Program-made: the position numbers and the translations under genes
Shown here: one piece after another, positions 43,969 to 52,388 of the stretch
Numbering within the stretch: the first letter of the stretch is position 1
How the letters are laid out: every line of letters starts with the position of its first letter
Origin: Arthrobacter sp. ov118
GTDB lineage: Bacteria > Actinomycetota > Actinomycetes > Actinomycetales > Micrococcaceae
Length of the DNA: 64,000 nucleotides
Direction: 5' to 3'
NCBI RefSeq assembly: GCF_900116495.1
Contig: NZ_FPAY01000004.1
Location: 124,001-188,000, forward strand
Notes under the pieces: generated by a model
Database searches by the model: none
What the model was told of the DNA's origin: nothing
What the model saw: only the letters and a program-made list of their open reading frames with translations

Positions 43969-45537
43969 ATGCACGCTGACCAGCAGCTCTCAAAATCCCT
44001 AAAACCCAGGCATCTGTCCATGATCGCCATCGCCGGCGTGATCGGCGCCGGCCTGTTTGTTGGTTCGGGTGCCGCGATCCAACAGGCTGGCCCGGGCATC
44101 CTCGTCGCCTACGCCGCGGCGGGACTCGTCGTCATCCTCGTGATGCGGATGCTGGGCGAAATGGCTGCGGCCAACCCGGAAACCGGCTCCTTCTCCACCT
44201 ATGCAGACAAGGCCTTGGGCCGCTGGGCCGGCTTCAGCATCGGCTGGCTTTACGCCTGGTTCTGGATCATTGTCCTCGGCATCGAAGCCACGGCGGGGGC
44301 GGCCATCATGCACCGCTGGGTGCCCGGCATCGACCAGTGGGTGTGGGCGCTGGCCCTGATGGTGCTGCTGACGCTGACCAACCTCGGCTCCGTGAAGTCC
44401 TACGGCGAATTCGAATTCTGGTTTGCCTCCATCAAGGTGGCGGCAATCGTGCTCTTCCTGCTCTTCGGTGCTGCCGCGATCCTCGGCCTGGTCCCCGGTG
44501 TCCCGGCGCCCGGGCTGGACAACCTGATCGGCAACGGCGGATTCATGCCCAACGGCCCCGGCGCCGTCCTGGCCGGCATCCTCGTGGTCGTCTTCTCCTT
44601 CTTCGGCGCGGAAATTGCCACCATCGCCGCCGGTGAGTCCGAGAACCCGGTTGACGCCGTCAAAAAGGCCGTGAAGTCCACCGTCTGGCGCATCCTCGTC
44701 TTCTACATCGGCTCCATCGCCATCGTGGTCACCCTGCTGCCCTGGAACTCGGCCTCCGTCGCCAAGAGCCCCTACGTTGCGGTGATCGAACTGTTCGGCA
44801 TCCCCGGAGCCGGAACCATCATGGACATTGTGGTGCTGACCTCGGTGCTCTCCTGCCTGAACTCCGGCCTCTATACCGCCAGCCGCATGCTCTTCTCGCT
44901 GTCCCGGCGCGGGGATGCGCCGAAGTCCTGGACGCGGATTTCCAGGAGTGGCGTGCCGACTTATACGGTGCTGGCCTCCACGGTAGTCGGCTTCGTCACG
45001 GTGGGCCTGAACTACATCGCCCCGGACACCGTCTTCCTGTTCCTGGTCAACACCTCCGGCGCCATTGCGCTGTTCGTGTGGCTGGTCATCGCCGCCTCCC
45101 AGCTGATCCTGCGCCGCCGCATGGGCTCCGCCGCCAAGGACCTTCAGCTGAAGATGTGGCTTTTCCCGTACCTCACATGGCTGGCCATCGGCAGCATCGT
45201 CGCCCTCCTGATCGGCATGGTGATCCTGGAATCCACGCGGGAATCCTTGCTGCTCTCGCTGGCCCTCGCCGCCGTCGTGGTGGGGATCGGAGTCTTCCGC
45301 TACCGACGGAACGGTGCGGCGGATAGGGTCCCGGCAGCAGGTACGGCCGGGGCGGCCGCAGATCACGCCGATTCCCCGGCCGACGCGGTGGCAAGCGGTG
45401 CGGCTTCCGCCCACGCGGTGGCAAGCGGTGCGGATTCCGCCCACGCGGCCGCAAGCGGCGCGGATTCCGCCGACGCTGCCGCAAGCGGCGCGGATTCCGC
45501 CGACGATGCTGTCGTGGCGGGCCGCCCGATGCCGTAG
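43969..45537 (+). CDS. gabP: Amino acid permease (GABA permease type, APC family) with repeat tail
   Basis: A 522-residue transporter with twelve hydrophobic helices and the APC signature IAIAGVIGAGLFVGSGAAIQQAGPG in helix 1, followed by RMLGEMAAANPETGSFSTYADKALG, which matches GabP/AnsP-type permeases. The helices end near residue 445. The rest is an alanine-rich low-complexity tail containing four copies of a 10-residue repeat (AVASGADSAH-like), unusual for this family. The symbol is a family-level guess; the amino acid taken up is not certain. An operator-like inverted repeat lies upstream. Confidence 0.8.
   Translation: MHADQQLSKSLKPRHLSMIAIAGVIGAGLFVGSGAAIQQAGPGILVAYAAAGLVVILVMRMLGEMAAANPETGSFSTYADKALGRWAGFSIGWLYAWFWIIVLGIEATAGAAIMHRWVPGIDQWVWALALMVLLTLTNLGSVKSYGEFEFWFASIKVAAIVLFLLFGAAAILGLVPGVPAPGLDNLIGNGGFMPNGPGAVLAGILVVVFSFFGAEIATIAAGESENPVDAVKKAVKSTVWRILVFYIGSIAIVVTLLPWNSASVAKSPYVAVIELFGIPGAGTIMDIVVLTSVLSCLNSGLYTASRMLFSLSRRGDAPKSWTRISRSGVPTYTVLASTVVGFVTVGLNYIAPDTVFLFLVNTSGAIALFVWLVIAASQLILRRRMGSAAKDLQLKMWLFPYLTWLAIGSIVALLIGMVILESTRESLLLSLALAAVVVGIGVFRYRRNGAADRVPAAGTAGAAADHADSPADAVASGAASAHAVASGADSAHAAASGADSADAAASGADSADDAVVAGRPMP
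45385..45504 (+). repeat. Four tandem 30-bp repeats in the gabP C-terminal tail
   Basis: Units begin at 45385, 45415, 45445 and 45475, each GCGGTGGCAAGCGGTGCGGA-like and encoding AVASGADSAH or AAASGADSAD. They keep reading frame, and copies three and four are almost identical to each other. Confidence 0.9.
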
Positions 45538-45583
45538 GTCCCACTCTTCCGGCGACAGGCCGGATTAGGCGGCCCACACCACC

Positions 45584-45894
45584 GGACATGCCCTCCCCCG
45601 AAGCCCACCACTGGACATAGCGGCATTATGTCCATTCCCCGGCGCGGAGGGAGGGCATGTCCGTGCACACCGGGGGACATGTCCAGTCCCGCGGTGCAGG
45701 GAAGGGCATGTCCGTATGCACGGGAGGGCATGTCCAACCCTGTGACGAAGGGGAGGGCATGTCCAACCCTGTGACGAAGGGGAGGGCATGTCCTACCCTG
45801 TGACGAACGGGAGGGCATGTCCCGCGGGGCAGGACGGGACGCGGCGCCGGCAAGGGACATGTCCGGTCTTCGCCGAAACCGGAGGGCCATTTCC
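45584..45894. repeat. Array of GGRCATGTCC palindromic motifs with 29-bp tandem repeats
   Basis: GGRCATGTCC occurs at 45653, 45675, 45704, 45726, 45755, 45784, 45813 and 45855; two copies (45675, 45855) are the perfect palindrome GGACATGTCC. Weaker copies flank the array (45584, 45613, 45881). From 45722 to about 45822 the copies are embedded in a 29-bp tandem repeat (GGGAGGGCATGTCC followed by AACCCTGTGACGAAG-like sequence). It fills the gap between gabP and the next gene. Function unknown; a multisite regulator target or a mobile repeat are possible. Confidence 0.85.
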
Positions 45895-45938
45895 GAGGGG
45901 TCTAGCCAATCCACGGCCATCCCGGGTTCGATGGGGTC

Positions 45939-46802
45939 ATGACATCAACGCCGCAGCCTCCGCGCGAGCCGCATCCCGACCACGATCGTGGCCTGGAATT
46001 CGATCTCTCCACTCTTATGAGCCGCCGCTCGCTGGGCATGTTCCTTGGTGCGGGTACCGCCGCCGCCCTGGCGGCCTGTACCCCCGGCGGCAGCGGCGGC
46101 AGTTCGACGTCGGCCTCGGCGGCGGCAACGTCGGCGGCGGCCTCCCCGACACTGACGCGTGCGATTGCCGAATGCGGCGCCGAAATGCCGCAGGAAACTG
46201 CCGGCCCCTTCCCCGGCGACGGTTCTAACGGGCCCAACGTCCTCGAGGCGTCCGGCGTGGTCCGCCGGGACATCACGTCGAGCTTCGGAACCTCCACCAG
46301 CACAGCCCAGGGCGTCCCTCTGACCGTCACGCTGACCCTGCTCGACAACGCCAACGGCTGCATCCCGCTGGCCGGTGCCGCCGTCTACGCTTGGCACTGC
46401 GACCGCGACGGCAGATACTCGATGTACGATTCCGCGCTCCACAGCGAAAACTACCTCCGCGGCGTCCAGGTGGCCGACGCCAACGGCCAGGTCATCTTCA
46501 CGACCATCTACCCGGGCGCCTACAACGGCCGCTGGCCCCACATCCACTTCGAAGTCTTTGAGTCCATGAGCAATGCGACGGCGGCCGGCCAGGTCCTCGC
46601 GGTGTCCCAGATCGCCCTGACCGAGGCGGCATGCCGCCAGGTCTACGCGTCCGCGGGCTACGAATTGAGCGCCCGGAACTTCCCGCGCACCACCCTGAAA
46701 TCCGACAACGTGTTCGGCGATGACGGCGGGATCTACCAGCTGGCCACCATGAGCGGGTCGGTGGCGGCCGGCTACGCCGCCGGCCTCAAGGTCACGGTAT
46801 AG
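45939..46802 (+). CDS. Intradiol ring-cleavage dioxygenase-like Tat lipoprotein
   Basis: A 287-residue protein related to the beta subunit of protocatechuate 3,4-dioxygenase. The N-terminus carries a Tat motif (MSRRSLGMF, arginines 29-30) and a lipobox with C47 (LAAC), so it is folded before export and anchored outside. The catalytic iron ligands of the family are all present: Y160 (DRDGRY), Y195 (PGAY), H201 and H203 (PHIHF). Extracellular anchored intradiol-like enzymes are known in actinobacteria, but their substrate is unclear. It follows a long repeat array with ATG at 45939. Confidence 0.85.
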   Translation: MTSTPQPPREPHPDHDRGLEFDLSTLMSRRSLGMFLGAGTAAALAACTPGGSGGSSTSASAAATSAAASPTLTRAIAECGAEMPQETAGPFPGDGSNGPNVLEASGVVRRDITSSFGTSTSTAQGVPLTVTLTLLDNANGCIPLAGAAVYAWHCDRDGRYSMYDSALHSENYLRGVQVADANGQVIFTTIYPGAYNGRWPHIHFEVFESMSNATAAGQVLAVSQIALTEAACRQVYASAGYELSARNFPRTTLKSDNVFGDDGGIYQLATMSGSVAAGYAAGLKVTV

Positions 46803-46903
46803 CCCGACGGCGCCACATGCCGGCCGAGCGCCGCCGGTGCCCTTACCGGCCGGAGCTGCGGGACGGCCGGGACTGAGGAACCCGCCCGGCTAGACTCGAA
46901 GCC

Positions 46904-48232
46904 ATGCCATCACCGAGCTCTGCCGCAGACCACATCCAGGACCTCGGCGCCTATGTCAGCGCGTCGCCGTCGAGCTTCCATGCCGTCCATGAGGCCGCGC
47001 GCCGACTGGATGAGGCGGGCTTCACGGGCCTCGATGAGCTGCAGCCGTGGCCGGCGCCCGCACCTGCGGCCCCCGCCGAGGCGGCCGGCAAGTTTTACGT
47101 GATCCGCGACGGCGCCCTCATCGCCTGGGTGGTGCCGGCGGGTGCCGGAGCGACCACGGGTTTCAACATCCTCGGCGCGCACACGGATTCACCGTCGTTC
47201 AAGCTCAAGCCGAAGCCCACCACCGGCAAGTTCGGCTGGCTCCAGGCCGGCGTGGAGGTCTATGGCGGCCCCCTCCTGAACTCCTGGCTGGACCGCGAAC
47301 TCCAGCTCGCCGGCCGCCTCGTTCTGCGCGACGGCAGCCAGCACCTGACGGCGACGGGTCCGCTGCTGCGTTTCCCGCAGCTGGCCATCCACCTGGACCG
47401 GGCCGTGAATGAAGGCCTGGTCTTGGACAAGCAGCAGCACATGAATCCAGTGTTCGGCTTGGGCGATCCTGCCGCCGAGGACCTGCTGGGGCTCCTCGCC
47501 GCGAAGGTCACGGGCGCCGGGGTGGATCCGGCCCGGATCGGCGGGTACGACGTCGTGATCGCGGACACCCAGGCCCCGGCGGTCTTCGGCGCGAAAGACG
47601 AGTTCTTCGCCTCGGGCCGGCTCGACAACCTCTCGGCGACGCACGCCGGGCTCGCGGCGTTGATCGCGCACGCCGGGACGCCCATGTCCGGCGGCGCGCC
47701 GATCGCCGTGCTGGCCGCCTTCGATCACGAGGAAATCGGCTCCGCGTCCCGTTCAGGCGCATCCGGACCCCTCCTCGAAGACGTCCTGGTGCGGATCTCC
47801 GACGGGCTCGGCGCTTCGGCGAGCCAGCGGCGCCAGGCCTTCGCGGCGTCGTTCTGCGTCTCGGCCGATGCGGGCCACGCCGTGCACCCGAACTACCCGG
47901 AGCGGCACGATCCCGCCAACCGGCCGGTCCTCAACGGTGGCCCGCTGCTAAAGATCAACGCGAACCAGCGCTACGCGACCGACGCCGCCGGGGCCGCCCT
48001 CTGGGCGCGGCTGTGCGACGACGCCGGCATCCCCTACCAGGAATTCGTGTCCAACAACGTGATGCCGTGCGGCTCGACGATCGGCCCGCTGACGGCCACC
48101 AGGCTGGGGATCCGGACGGTCGACGTCGGCGTGCCCCTGCTCTCGATGCATTCGGCGCGCGAGCTCTGCGGCGTCGAGGACCCGCACCGGCTGGCGAAGG
48201 CCACCGAAGCCTTCTTCCGGACCGCCGCGTAG
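46904..48232 (+). CDS. M18 family aminopeptidase
   Basis: A cytosolic dinuclear zinc aminopeptidase of 442 residues, the normal M18 length. Metal and catalytic motifs are clear: LGAHTDSPSFKLKP (first histidine and aspartate), FDHEEIGSASRSGASGP (glutamates), ADAGHAVHPNYPERHDP and, at the end, MHSARELCGVEDP. These enzymes remove acidic or neutral N-terminal residues; preference is not predictable here. ATG 46904 is the start. It converges with the DUF1345 gene 14 bp downstream. Confidence 0.93.
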   Translation: MPSPSSAADHIQDLGAYVSASPSSFHAVHEAARRLDEAGFTGLDELQPWPAPAPAAPAEAAGKFYVIRDGALIAWVVPAGAGATTGFNILGAHTDSPSFKLKPKPTTGKFGWLQAGVEVYGGPLLNSWLDRELQLAGRLVLRDGSQHLTATGPLLRFPQLAIHLDRAVNEGLVLDKQQHMNPVFGLGDPAAEDLLGLLAAKVTGAGVDPARIGGYDVVIADTQAPAVFGAKDEFFASGRLDNLSATHAGLAALIAHAGTPMSGGAPIAVLAAFDHEEIGSASRSGASGPLLEDVLVRISDGLGASASQRRQAFAASFCVSADAGHAVHPNYPERHDPANRPVLNGGPLLKINANQRYATDAAGAALWARLCDDAGIPYQEFVSNNVMPCGSTIGPLTATRLGIRTVDVGVPLLSMHSARELCGVEDPHRLAKATEAFFRTAA

Positions 48233-48246
48233 CCGCCGGTGGTGCC

Positions 48247-48930
48247 CTAGGCGGTCAGCCCGACCACGAGGTTGAGCGTCGCGGCCAGGATGATGGTCCC
48301 GAAAACGTAGGACAAGAGGCTGTGTTTCAGCGCCTCGGCACGCACACTGTGGTTTTCCAGGGCGGTATCCGAGACCTGGTAGGTCATGCCGAGGCTCGTG
48401 GCGAGGTAGGCGAAATCCGTGTACTGCGGCGGGCCGGCCTGGTTGAAGCTGATTCCGCCCACGGCCGCCCCAGCATGTGGCTCGGTGCTGTAATACAGCT
48501 CGGCGTACCGGAGTGTGAAGAGGGTCTGGACCAGGAGCCAGGACAGCGCCACCGAAGCCAGCGCGAGCACCCCACCCCCGAGGCGTGCCGCGTAGTCGCT
48601 GCTGTGCGAGTCGATGACGACGGCGACCACCGCCACAAGGCTCGCCGCGTTCGCGGCTAGGATCAGCAGGTCGGTGACGCTGCGCGACGGGTCCTCCGCC
48701 GTCGCGTGGGCCCAGGTGTCAGCAGGGTCCAGCCTGCCCACGACCAACCACACCCAGAGCACGTAGCAGGCCGCGGCGCAGGCCCAGCCGACCGCGGGGG
48801 CCTCCACCCAGTAGCCCGCCATCCCGGTCGCTGCGGCGGCGAGCAGCCCGACCAGCACCATGACGGCGAAGCGCAGCCGGCTGCGGCGCACTGGCGGAGG
48901 CACGGCCGTGGATTCAGTGTCGGAGTCCAT
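48247..48930 (-). CDS. DUF1345 family membrane protein
   Basis: A 227-residue integral membrane protein with about five to six hydrophobic segments and the DUF1345 signature: TLRYAELYYS in the middle and QAGPPQYTDFAYLATSLGMTYQVSDTAL. The function of the family is unknown. ATG 48930 (MDSDTES) is chosen, as earlier in-frame residues lack similarity and read into the gap. It converges with the aminopeptidase gene. Confidence 0.85.
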   Translation of the reverse strand: MDSDTESTAVPPPVRRSRLRFAVMVLVGLLAAAATGMAGYWVEAPAVGWACAAACYVLWVWLVVGRLDPADTWAHATAEDPSRSVTDLLILAANAASLVAVVAVVIDSHSSDYAARLGGGVLALASVALSWLLVQTLFTLRYAELYYSTEPHAGAAVGGISFNQAGPPQYTDFAYLATSLGMTYQVSDTALENHSVRAEALKHSLLSYVFGTIILAATLNLVVGLTA

Positions 48931-49197
48931 TTTCAGATCATGGCACAGGGCGAGGCTTCCGACCCCGGCCGAGCGGCGGTTTTCCACATGTGCTTCCTGC
49001 CCGCTTCCCGCCGCCTGAGGGCCGGACTAGCGTGGGTCCATCAGGAGTCGCCGGAACAAGCACCGATGCACTAAGATAGTGAAGTCTGTGCTGCGCCCAG
49101 CCCCGTTCCGGTGGCCCGGGCACCGCATGGCACCGCAAATGAACCTCCTGTTACGGAAATGCCGTAACCGCTTAGCCCAAAGGAGGTGGGTTCACAT

Positions 49198-49503
49198 ATG
49201 CGTCCTTACGAATTGATGGTAATCATCGACCCCGAGGTCGAAGAGCGTGCCGTTGAGCCGTCGCTTCAGAAGTTCCTGAACGTCATCACCAACGATGGTG
49301 GAACCATCGAAAAGGTTGACATCTGGGGCCGTCGTCGCCTGGCTTACGAAATCCAGAAGAAGTCCGAAGGTATCTACGCCGTGGTGAACTTCACCGCTGA
49401 GCCGGCTACCGCCAAGGAACTTGACCGCCAGCTGAGTCTCAACGAGACCATCATGCGCACCAAGATCACCCGCCCCGAAGAGCAGAAAGTTGTTGCTGAG
49501 TAA
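49198..49503 (+). CDS. rpsF: 30S ribosomal protein S6
   Basis: A 101-residue protein of the small ribosomal subunit with the family sequence MRPYELMVIIDPEVEERAV and WGRRRLAYEIQKKSEGIY. ATG 49198 follows a very strong site AAAGGAGGTGGG 5-6 bases upstream; the ORF is open 4 codons further, but unsupported. It begins the conserved rpsF-ssb-rpsR-rplI operon. Confidence 0.97.
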   Translation: MRPYELMVIIDPEVEERAVEPSLQKFLNVITNDGGTIEKVDIWGRRRLAYEIQKKSEGIYAVVNFTAEPATAKELDRQLSLNETIMRTKITRPEEQKVVAE

Positions 49504-49556
49504 TTCAGCGTCAACGTTCAATCTTCATTCCGCAGGAACGCACAAGGAGGCAGTAG

Positions 49557-50129
49557 ATGGCAGGCGAAACTACTATCACGGTCATCGGTAATCTCACCAA
49601 TGACCCCGAGCTCAGGTTCACACCGTCAGGTTCGGCCGTAGCGAATTTCACCATCGCTTCTACTCCCCGCACCTTTGACCGGCAGTCCAATGAGTGGAAG
49701 GACGGGGAAACCCTGTTCCTCCGCGCGTCGGTCTGGCGTGAAGCAGCCGAAAACGTCGCCGAGTCCCTGACCAAGGGCATGCGCGTGATCGTCTCCGGCC
49801 GCCTGAAGAGCCGTTCCTACGAAACAAAAGAAGGCGAGAAGCGCACCGTTATCGAGCTTGAGGTCGATGAAATCGGCCCGAGCCTGCGCTACGCCAATGC
49901 TAAGGTCAACCGCACCCAGCGCTCCGGCGGTCAGGGTGGACAGGGCGGCTTCGGCGGCGGCAACAGCGGCGGTTTCGGTGGCAACTCTGGTGGAAACCAG
50001 GGTGGCAACTCCGGCGGAAACTGGGGCGGCAACCAGCCCGCAGCGCAAGAGGACCCGTGGGCCACGCCCGGGGTCAGCAACGCTGGCGGCGGCTGGGGCA
50101 ACGGCCCGGATTCCGAACCTCCCTTCTAA
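49557..50129 (+). CDS. ssb: Single-stranded DNA-binding protein
   Basis: A 190-residue SSB with an OB fold (residues about 5-110: TTITVIGNLTNDPELRFTPSGSAVANFTIAST, then GMRVIVSGRLKSRSYE) and a long glycine/asparagine-rich disordered linker built of GGN/GGF repeats. The C-terminal tip ends DSEPPF, the usual acidic docking peptide for partner proteins. AAGGAGG precedes ATG 49557. It lies between rpsF and rpsR as in most bacteria and is highly expressed in replication. Confidence 0.96.
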   Translation: MAGETTITVIGNLTNDPELRFTPSGSAVANFTIASTPRTFDRQSNEWKDGETLFLRASVWREAAENVAESLTKGMRVIVSGRLKSRSYETKEGEKRTVIELEVDEIGPSLRYANAKVNRTQRSGGQGGQGGFGGGNSGGFGGNSGGNQGGNSGGNWGGNQPAAQEDPWATPGVSNAGGGWGNGPDSEPPF

Positions 50130-50254
50130 ACAACATCTAAGGTCCGGCAACGAAAACCGCCGGGACGCCGCAAGGCGGCCGGGCGCCGACCGCGCCGGAT
50201 CACCACCATCCCGTGGATCAATATCCACGGGCTCCATCGAATAGGAGCTCCACG

Positions 50255-50494
50255 ATGGCTAAGGCTGAACTCCGTAAGCCCAAACCAAAGTCCAACCCCT
50301 TGAAGGCCGCTGACATCACTGTCATCGACTACAAGGACGTAGCATTGCTGCGCAAGTTCATCTCCGACCGCGGAAAGATCCGCGCCCGTCGCGTCACTGG
50401 CGTCACGGTGCAGGAACAGCGCAAAATCGCCCAGGCAATCAAGAACGCCCGCGAAGTTGCTCTGCTGCCTTACTCCGGCGCTGGCCGCGGCTAA
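50255..50494 (+). CDS. rpsR: 30S ribosomal protein S18
   Basis: A 79-residue small-subunit protein with the S18 core ITVIDYKDVALLRKFISDRGKIRARRVTG and the C-terminal NAREVALLPYSGA. The start ATG 50255 follows AGGAGCTCC. The ORF extends upstream but without conservation. Located in the ribosomal operon between ssb and rplI. Confidence 0.97.
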   Translation: MAKAELRKPKPKSNPLKAADITVIDYKDVALLRKFISDRGKIRARRVTGVTVQEQRKIAQAIKNAREVALLPYSGAGRG

Positions 50495-50511
50495 GGAAGG
50501 GATTAACTAAC

Positions 50512-50964
50512 ATGGCAAAGCTCATTCTGACCCACGAAGTAACCGGTCTCGGTGCTGCTGGCGATGTTGTCGAGGTCAAGGACGGTTACGCACGTAACTA
50601 CCTGCTGCCCCGCAACTTCGCCCTGACCTGGTCCAAGGGTGGCGAGAAGCAGGTTGAGTCCATCAAGGCTGCCCGCGTTGCCCGCGAGCACGCTTCCCTG
50701 GAAGACGCTCAGAAGCAGGCTGCTGCACTCTCCGCCAAGCCGGTCAAGCTGGTCGTCAAGGCTGGCGCAACCGGACGCCTGTTCGGCACCGTCAAGCAGG
50801 GCGACGTGGCCGACGCTGTTGAGGCCGCTGGCCTGGGCCGCATCGACAAGCGCAAGGTTGAACTGCCGGCACACATCAAGTCGACCGGTTCCTACCAGGC
50901 AAACGTCCGTCTGCACGACGACGTTTCCGCTGTGATCGAACTCGACGTCGTCGCAGGCAAATAG
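50512..50964 (+). CDS. rplI: 50S ribosomal protein L9
   Basis: A 150-residue large-subunit protein with the family start AKLILTHEVTGLGAAGDVVEVKDGYARNYLLP and the central GATGRLFGTVKQGDVADAV. AAGGAAGG lies upstream of ATG 50512. It ends the rpsF operon, followed 46 bp later by a strong terminator. Confidence 0.97.
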   Translation: MAKLILTHEVTGLGAAGDVVEVKDGYARNYLLPRNFALTWSKGGEKQVESIKAARVAREHASLEDAQKQAAALSAKPVKLVVKAGATGRLFGTVKQGDVADAVEAAGLGRIDKRKVELPAHIKSTGSYQANVRLHDDVSAVIELDVVAGK

Positions 50965-51010
50965 TCTTCTCGGCTTCCGGCCTCACGGCCAGGCGGTCCT
51001 GAACTGTTGA

Positions 51011-51064
51011 GGGCCCCCGCTGCCTGATCCTCATGGGATCCGGCGGCGGGGGCCTTCTGCTTTT
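51011..51064 (+). terminator. Terminator of the rpsF-ssb-rpsR-rplI operon
   Basis: Arms GGCCCCCGC (51012-51020) and GCGGGGGCC (51046-51054) with an internal smaller stem (GGATCC-type), followed by TTCTGCTTTT. Position directly after rplI fits a rho-independent terminator. Confidence 0.8.
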
Positions 51065-51142
51065 AACCAACGCGGAGTCACTTGCGGCCCAATGCGGCGG
51101 GCTTATTGGGCGCGATGTGACCCCGCGTTGCTTGGGGCGGGA

Positions 51143-51577
51143 CTAGCCGTGGTGCAGCGCCGTGGTGGCGTGCCGGTAGCCGCGGCGGATGAGCTCCGTG
51201 AGGGCGGCCTCGTCGATGTCCGCGAGCTTGTTGACGTACAGGCACCCGGCGCCGAGCTTGTGCTTTCCGAGGCGTCCCAGCACTTCGGCGGTTTCGGGCG
51301 CGTCCGTGAGCCCGTACGTGAGGCCGTACAGCGAGAGGCTGGACTTCCTGGGGGAGAACCCGACGGCCGGGGCGTCGCCCTCCCTGCCCGTGGCGTACTT
51401 GTAGTGGTAGCGGCCAAACCCGACAATGCTCGGACCCCACATTTCCGCCGGCTGATCCGTGATCGCGGACATCAGTTGTACCAGGCGGTGCCCGTCCCCG
51501 CGCCGCACGGGATGCTCGACGCCGGCCAGAAACGCCTCAACGGACGCGCCGGTTGCCTGGGTCTTGTTTTCAGCCAT
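51143..51577 (-). CDS. DUF1801 domain protein
   Basis: A 144-residue soluble protein matching the DUF1801 (YdhG-like) family: FLAGVEHPVRRGDGHRLVQLMSAITDQPAEMWGPSIVGFGRYHYKY in pieces, then VGFSPRKSSLSLYG. Function unknown; the fold resembles frataxin-like domains. ATG 51577 (MAENKTQ) is chosen though the frame is open far upstream as antisense. It is divergent from the FMN reductase gene. Confidence 0.85.
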   Translation of the reverse strand: MAENKTQATGASVEAFLAGVEHPVRRGDGHRLVQLMSAITDQPAEMWGPSIVGFGRYHYKYATGREGDAPAVGFSPRKSSLSLYGLTYGLTDAPETAEVLGRLGKHKLGAGCLYVNKLADIDEAALTELIRRGYRHATTALHHG

Positions 51578-51706
51578 GGCCGCAGTCTGGCAGACGGTGG
51601 CAGGCCTGTCACCGCCGGGGAATAAATCCGCACCCCCGCCCCTTGTGTAGGTAGATGCAAACGCATGTAATAGCGTTGCTGACCTGAATTCAATTGAGGA
51701 GCACCT

Positions 51707-52333
51707 GTGGAAACCCGCCGTATCACCGTAATCTCCGCCGGGCTCGGCGTTCCGTCGTCGAGCCGGTTGCTGGCGGATCAGCTGGCGGCTTCGACCGAGC
51801 GGCAGCTTGCCGCCGCCGGCTATGCCGCGGACGTTGAAGTCGTGGAACTGCGGGACCTTGCCGTGGACATCGCCAACAACTTCGTGACCGGCTACGCGGC
51901 TCCGCGGCTGGCCGAGGTGATCGCCGGGGTCGAAGCCTCCGACGGCATCATCGCCGTCAGCCCCGTGTTCAGCGCGTCCTACAGCGGGCTCTTCAAGTCC
52001 TTCATCGACGTGCTCGATCCCAAGTCGCTGGAGGGCAAAGCCGTTCTGGTCGGTGCCACCGCCGGCACGGACCGGCACCAGATGGTGCTGGACTTCGCGA
52101 TGCGGCCGCTTTTCACCTACCTGCGCGCCCGGATCACTCCCACCGCGGTCTTCGCCGGGCCCCAGGACTGGGGGAACAACGACTACGGCGGCTCGCCGTT
52201 GTCGGTGCGCGTGGAACGGGCAGCGGGGGAGTTTGTTCGCCTGCTTCAGGAAGCGGGTCCGCGGCAGAAGCCGGCCGCGCTGGAGTCCCTGCCGTTCGAG
52301 CAGCTGCTCGCCGGGATCTCCGGCCAGCGTTAG
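51707..52333 (+). CDS. NADPH-dependent FMN reductase (CE1759 type)
   Basis: A 208-residue flavodoxin-fold reductase with the N-terminal TVISAGLGVPSSSRLLADQLA flavin phosphate loop and the conserved AVSPVFSASYSGLFKSFIDVLDP. The CE1759 family reduces FMN with NADPH for flavin-dependent partner enzymes. GTG 51707 follows GAGGAG. The partner is not apparent in the neighbourhood. Confidence 0.85.
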   Translation: METRRITVISAGLGVPSSSRLLADQLAASTERQLAAAGYAADVEVVELRDLAVDIANNFVTGYAAPRLAEVIAGVEASDGIIAVSPVFSASYSGLFKSFIDVLDPKSLEGKAVLVGATAGTDRHQMVLDFAMRPLFTYLRARITPTAVFAGPQDWGNNDYGGSPLSVRVERAAGEFVRLLQEAGPRQKPAALESLPFEQLLAGISGQR

Positions 52334-52388
52334 CGCCCGCCGGCGGGACCGGGAGAACCTTTTCGGGCGACCGCTCGTTGTCCGGGAC

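Noticed and set aside
45722..45822. CRISPR array
   Set aside because: The 29-bp units are contiguous tandem repeats; there are no unique spacers and no cas genes nearby.
45938..46100. Mobile element associated with the repeat array
   Set aside because: No transposase, terminal inverted repeats or target duplications were found around the array.
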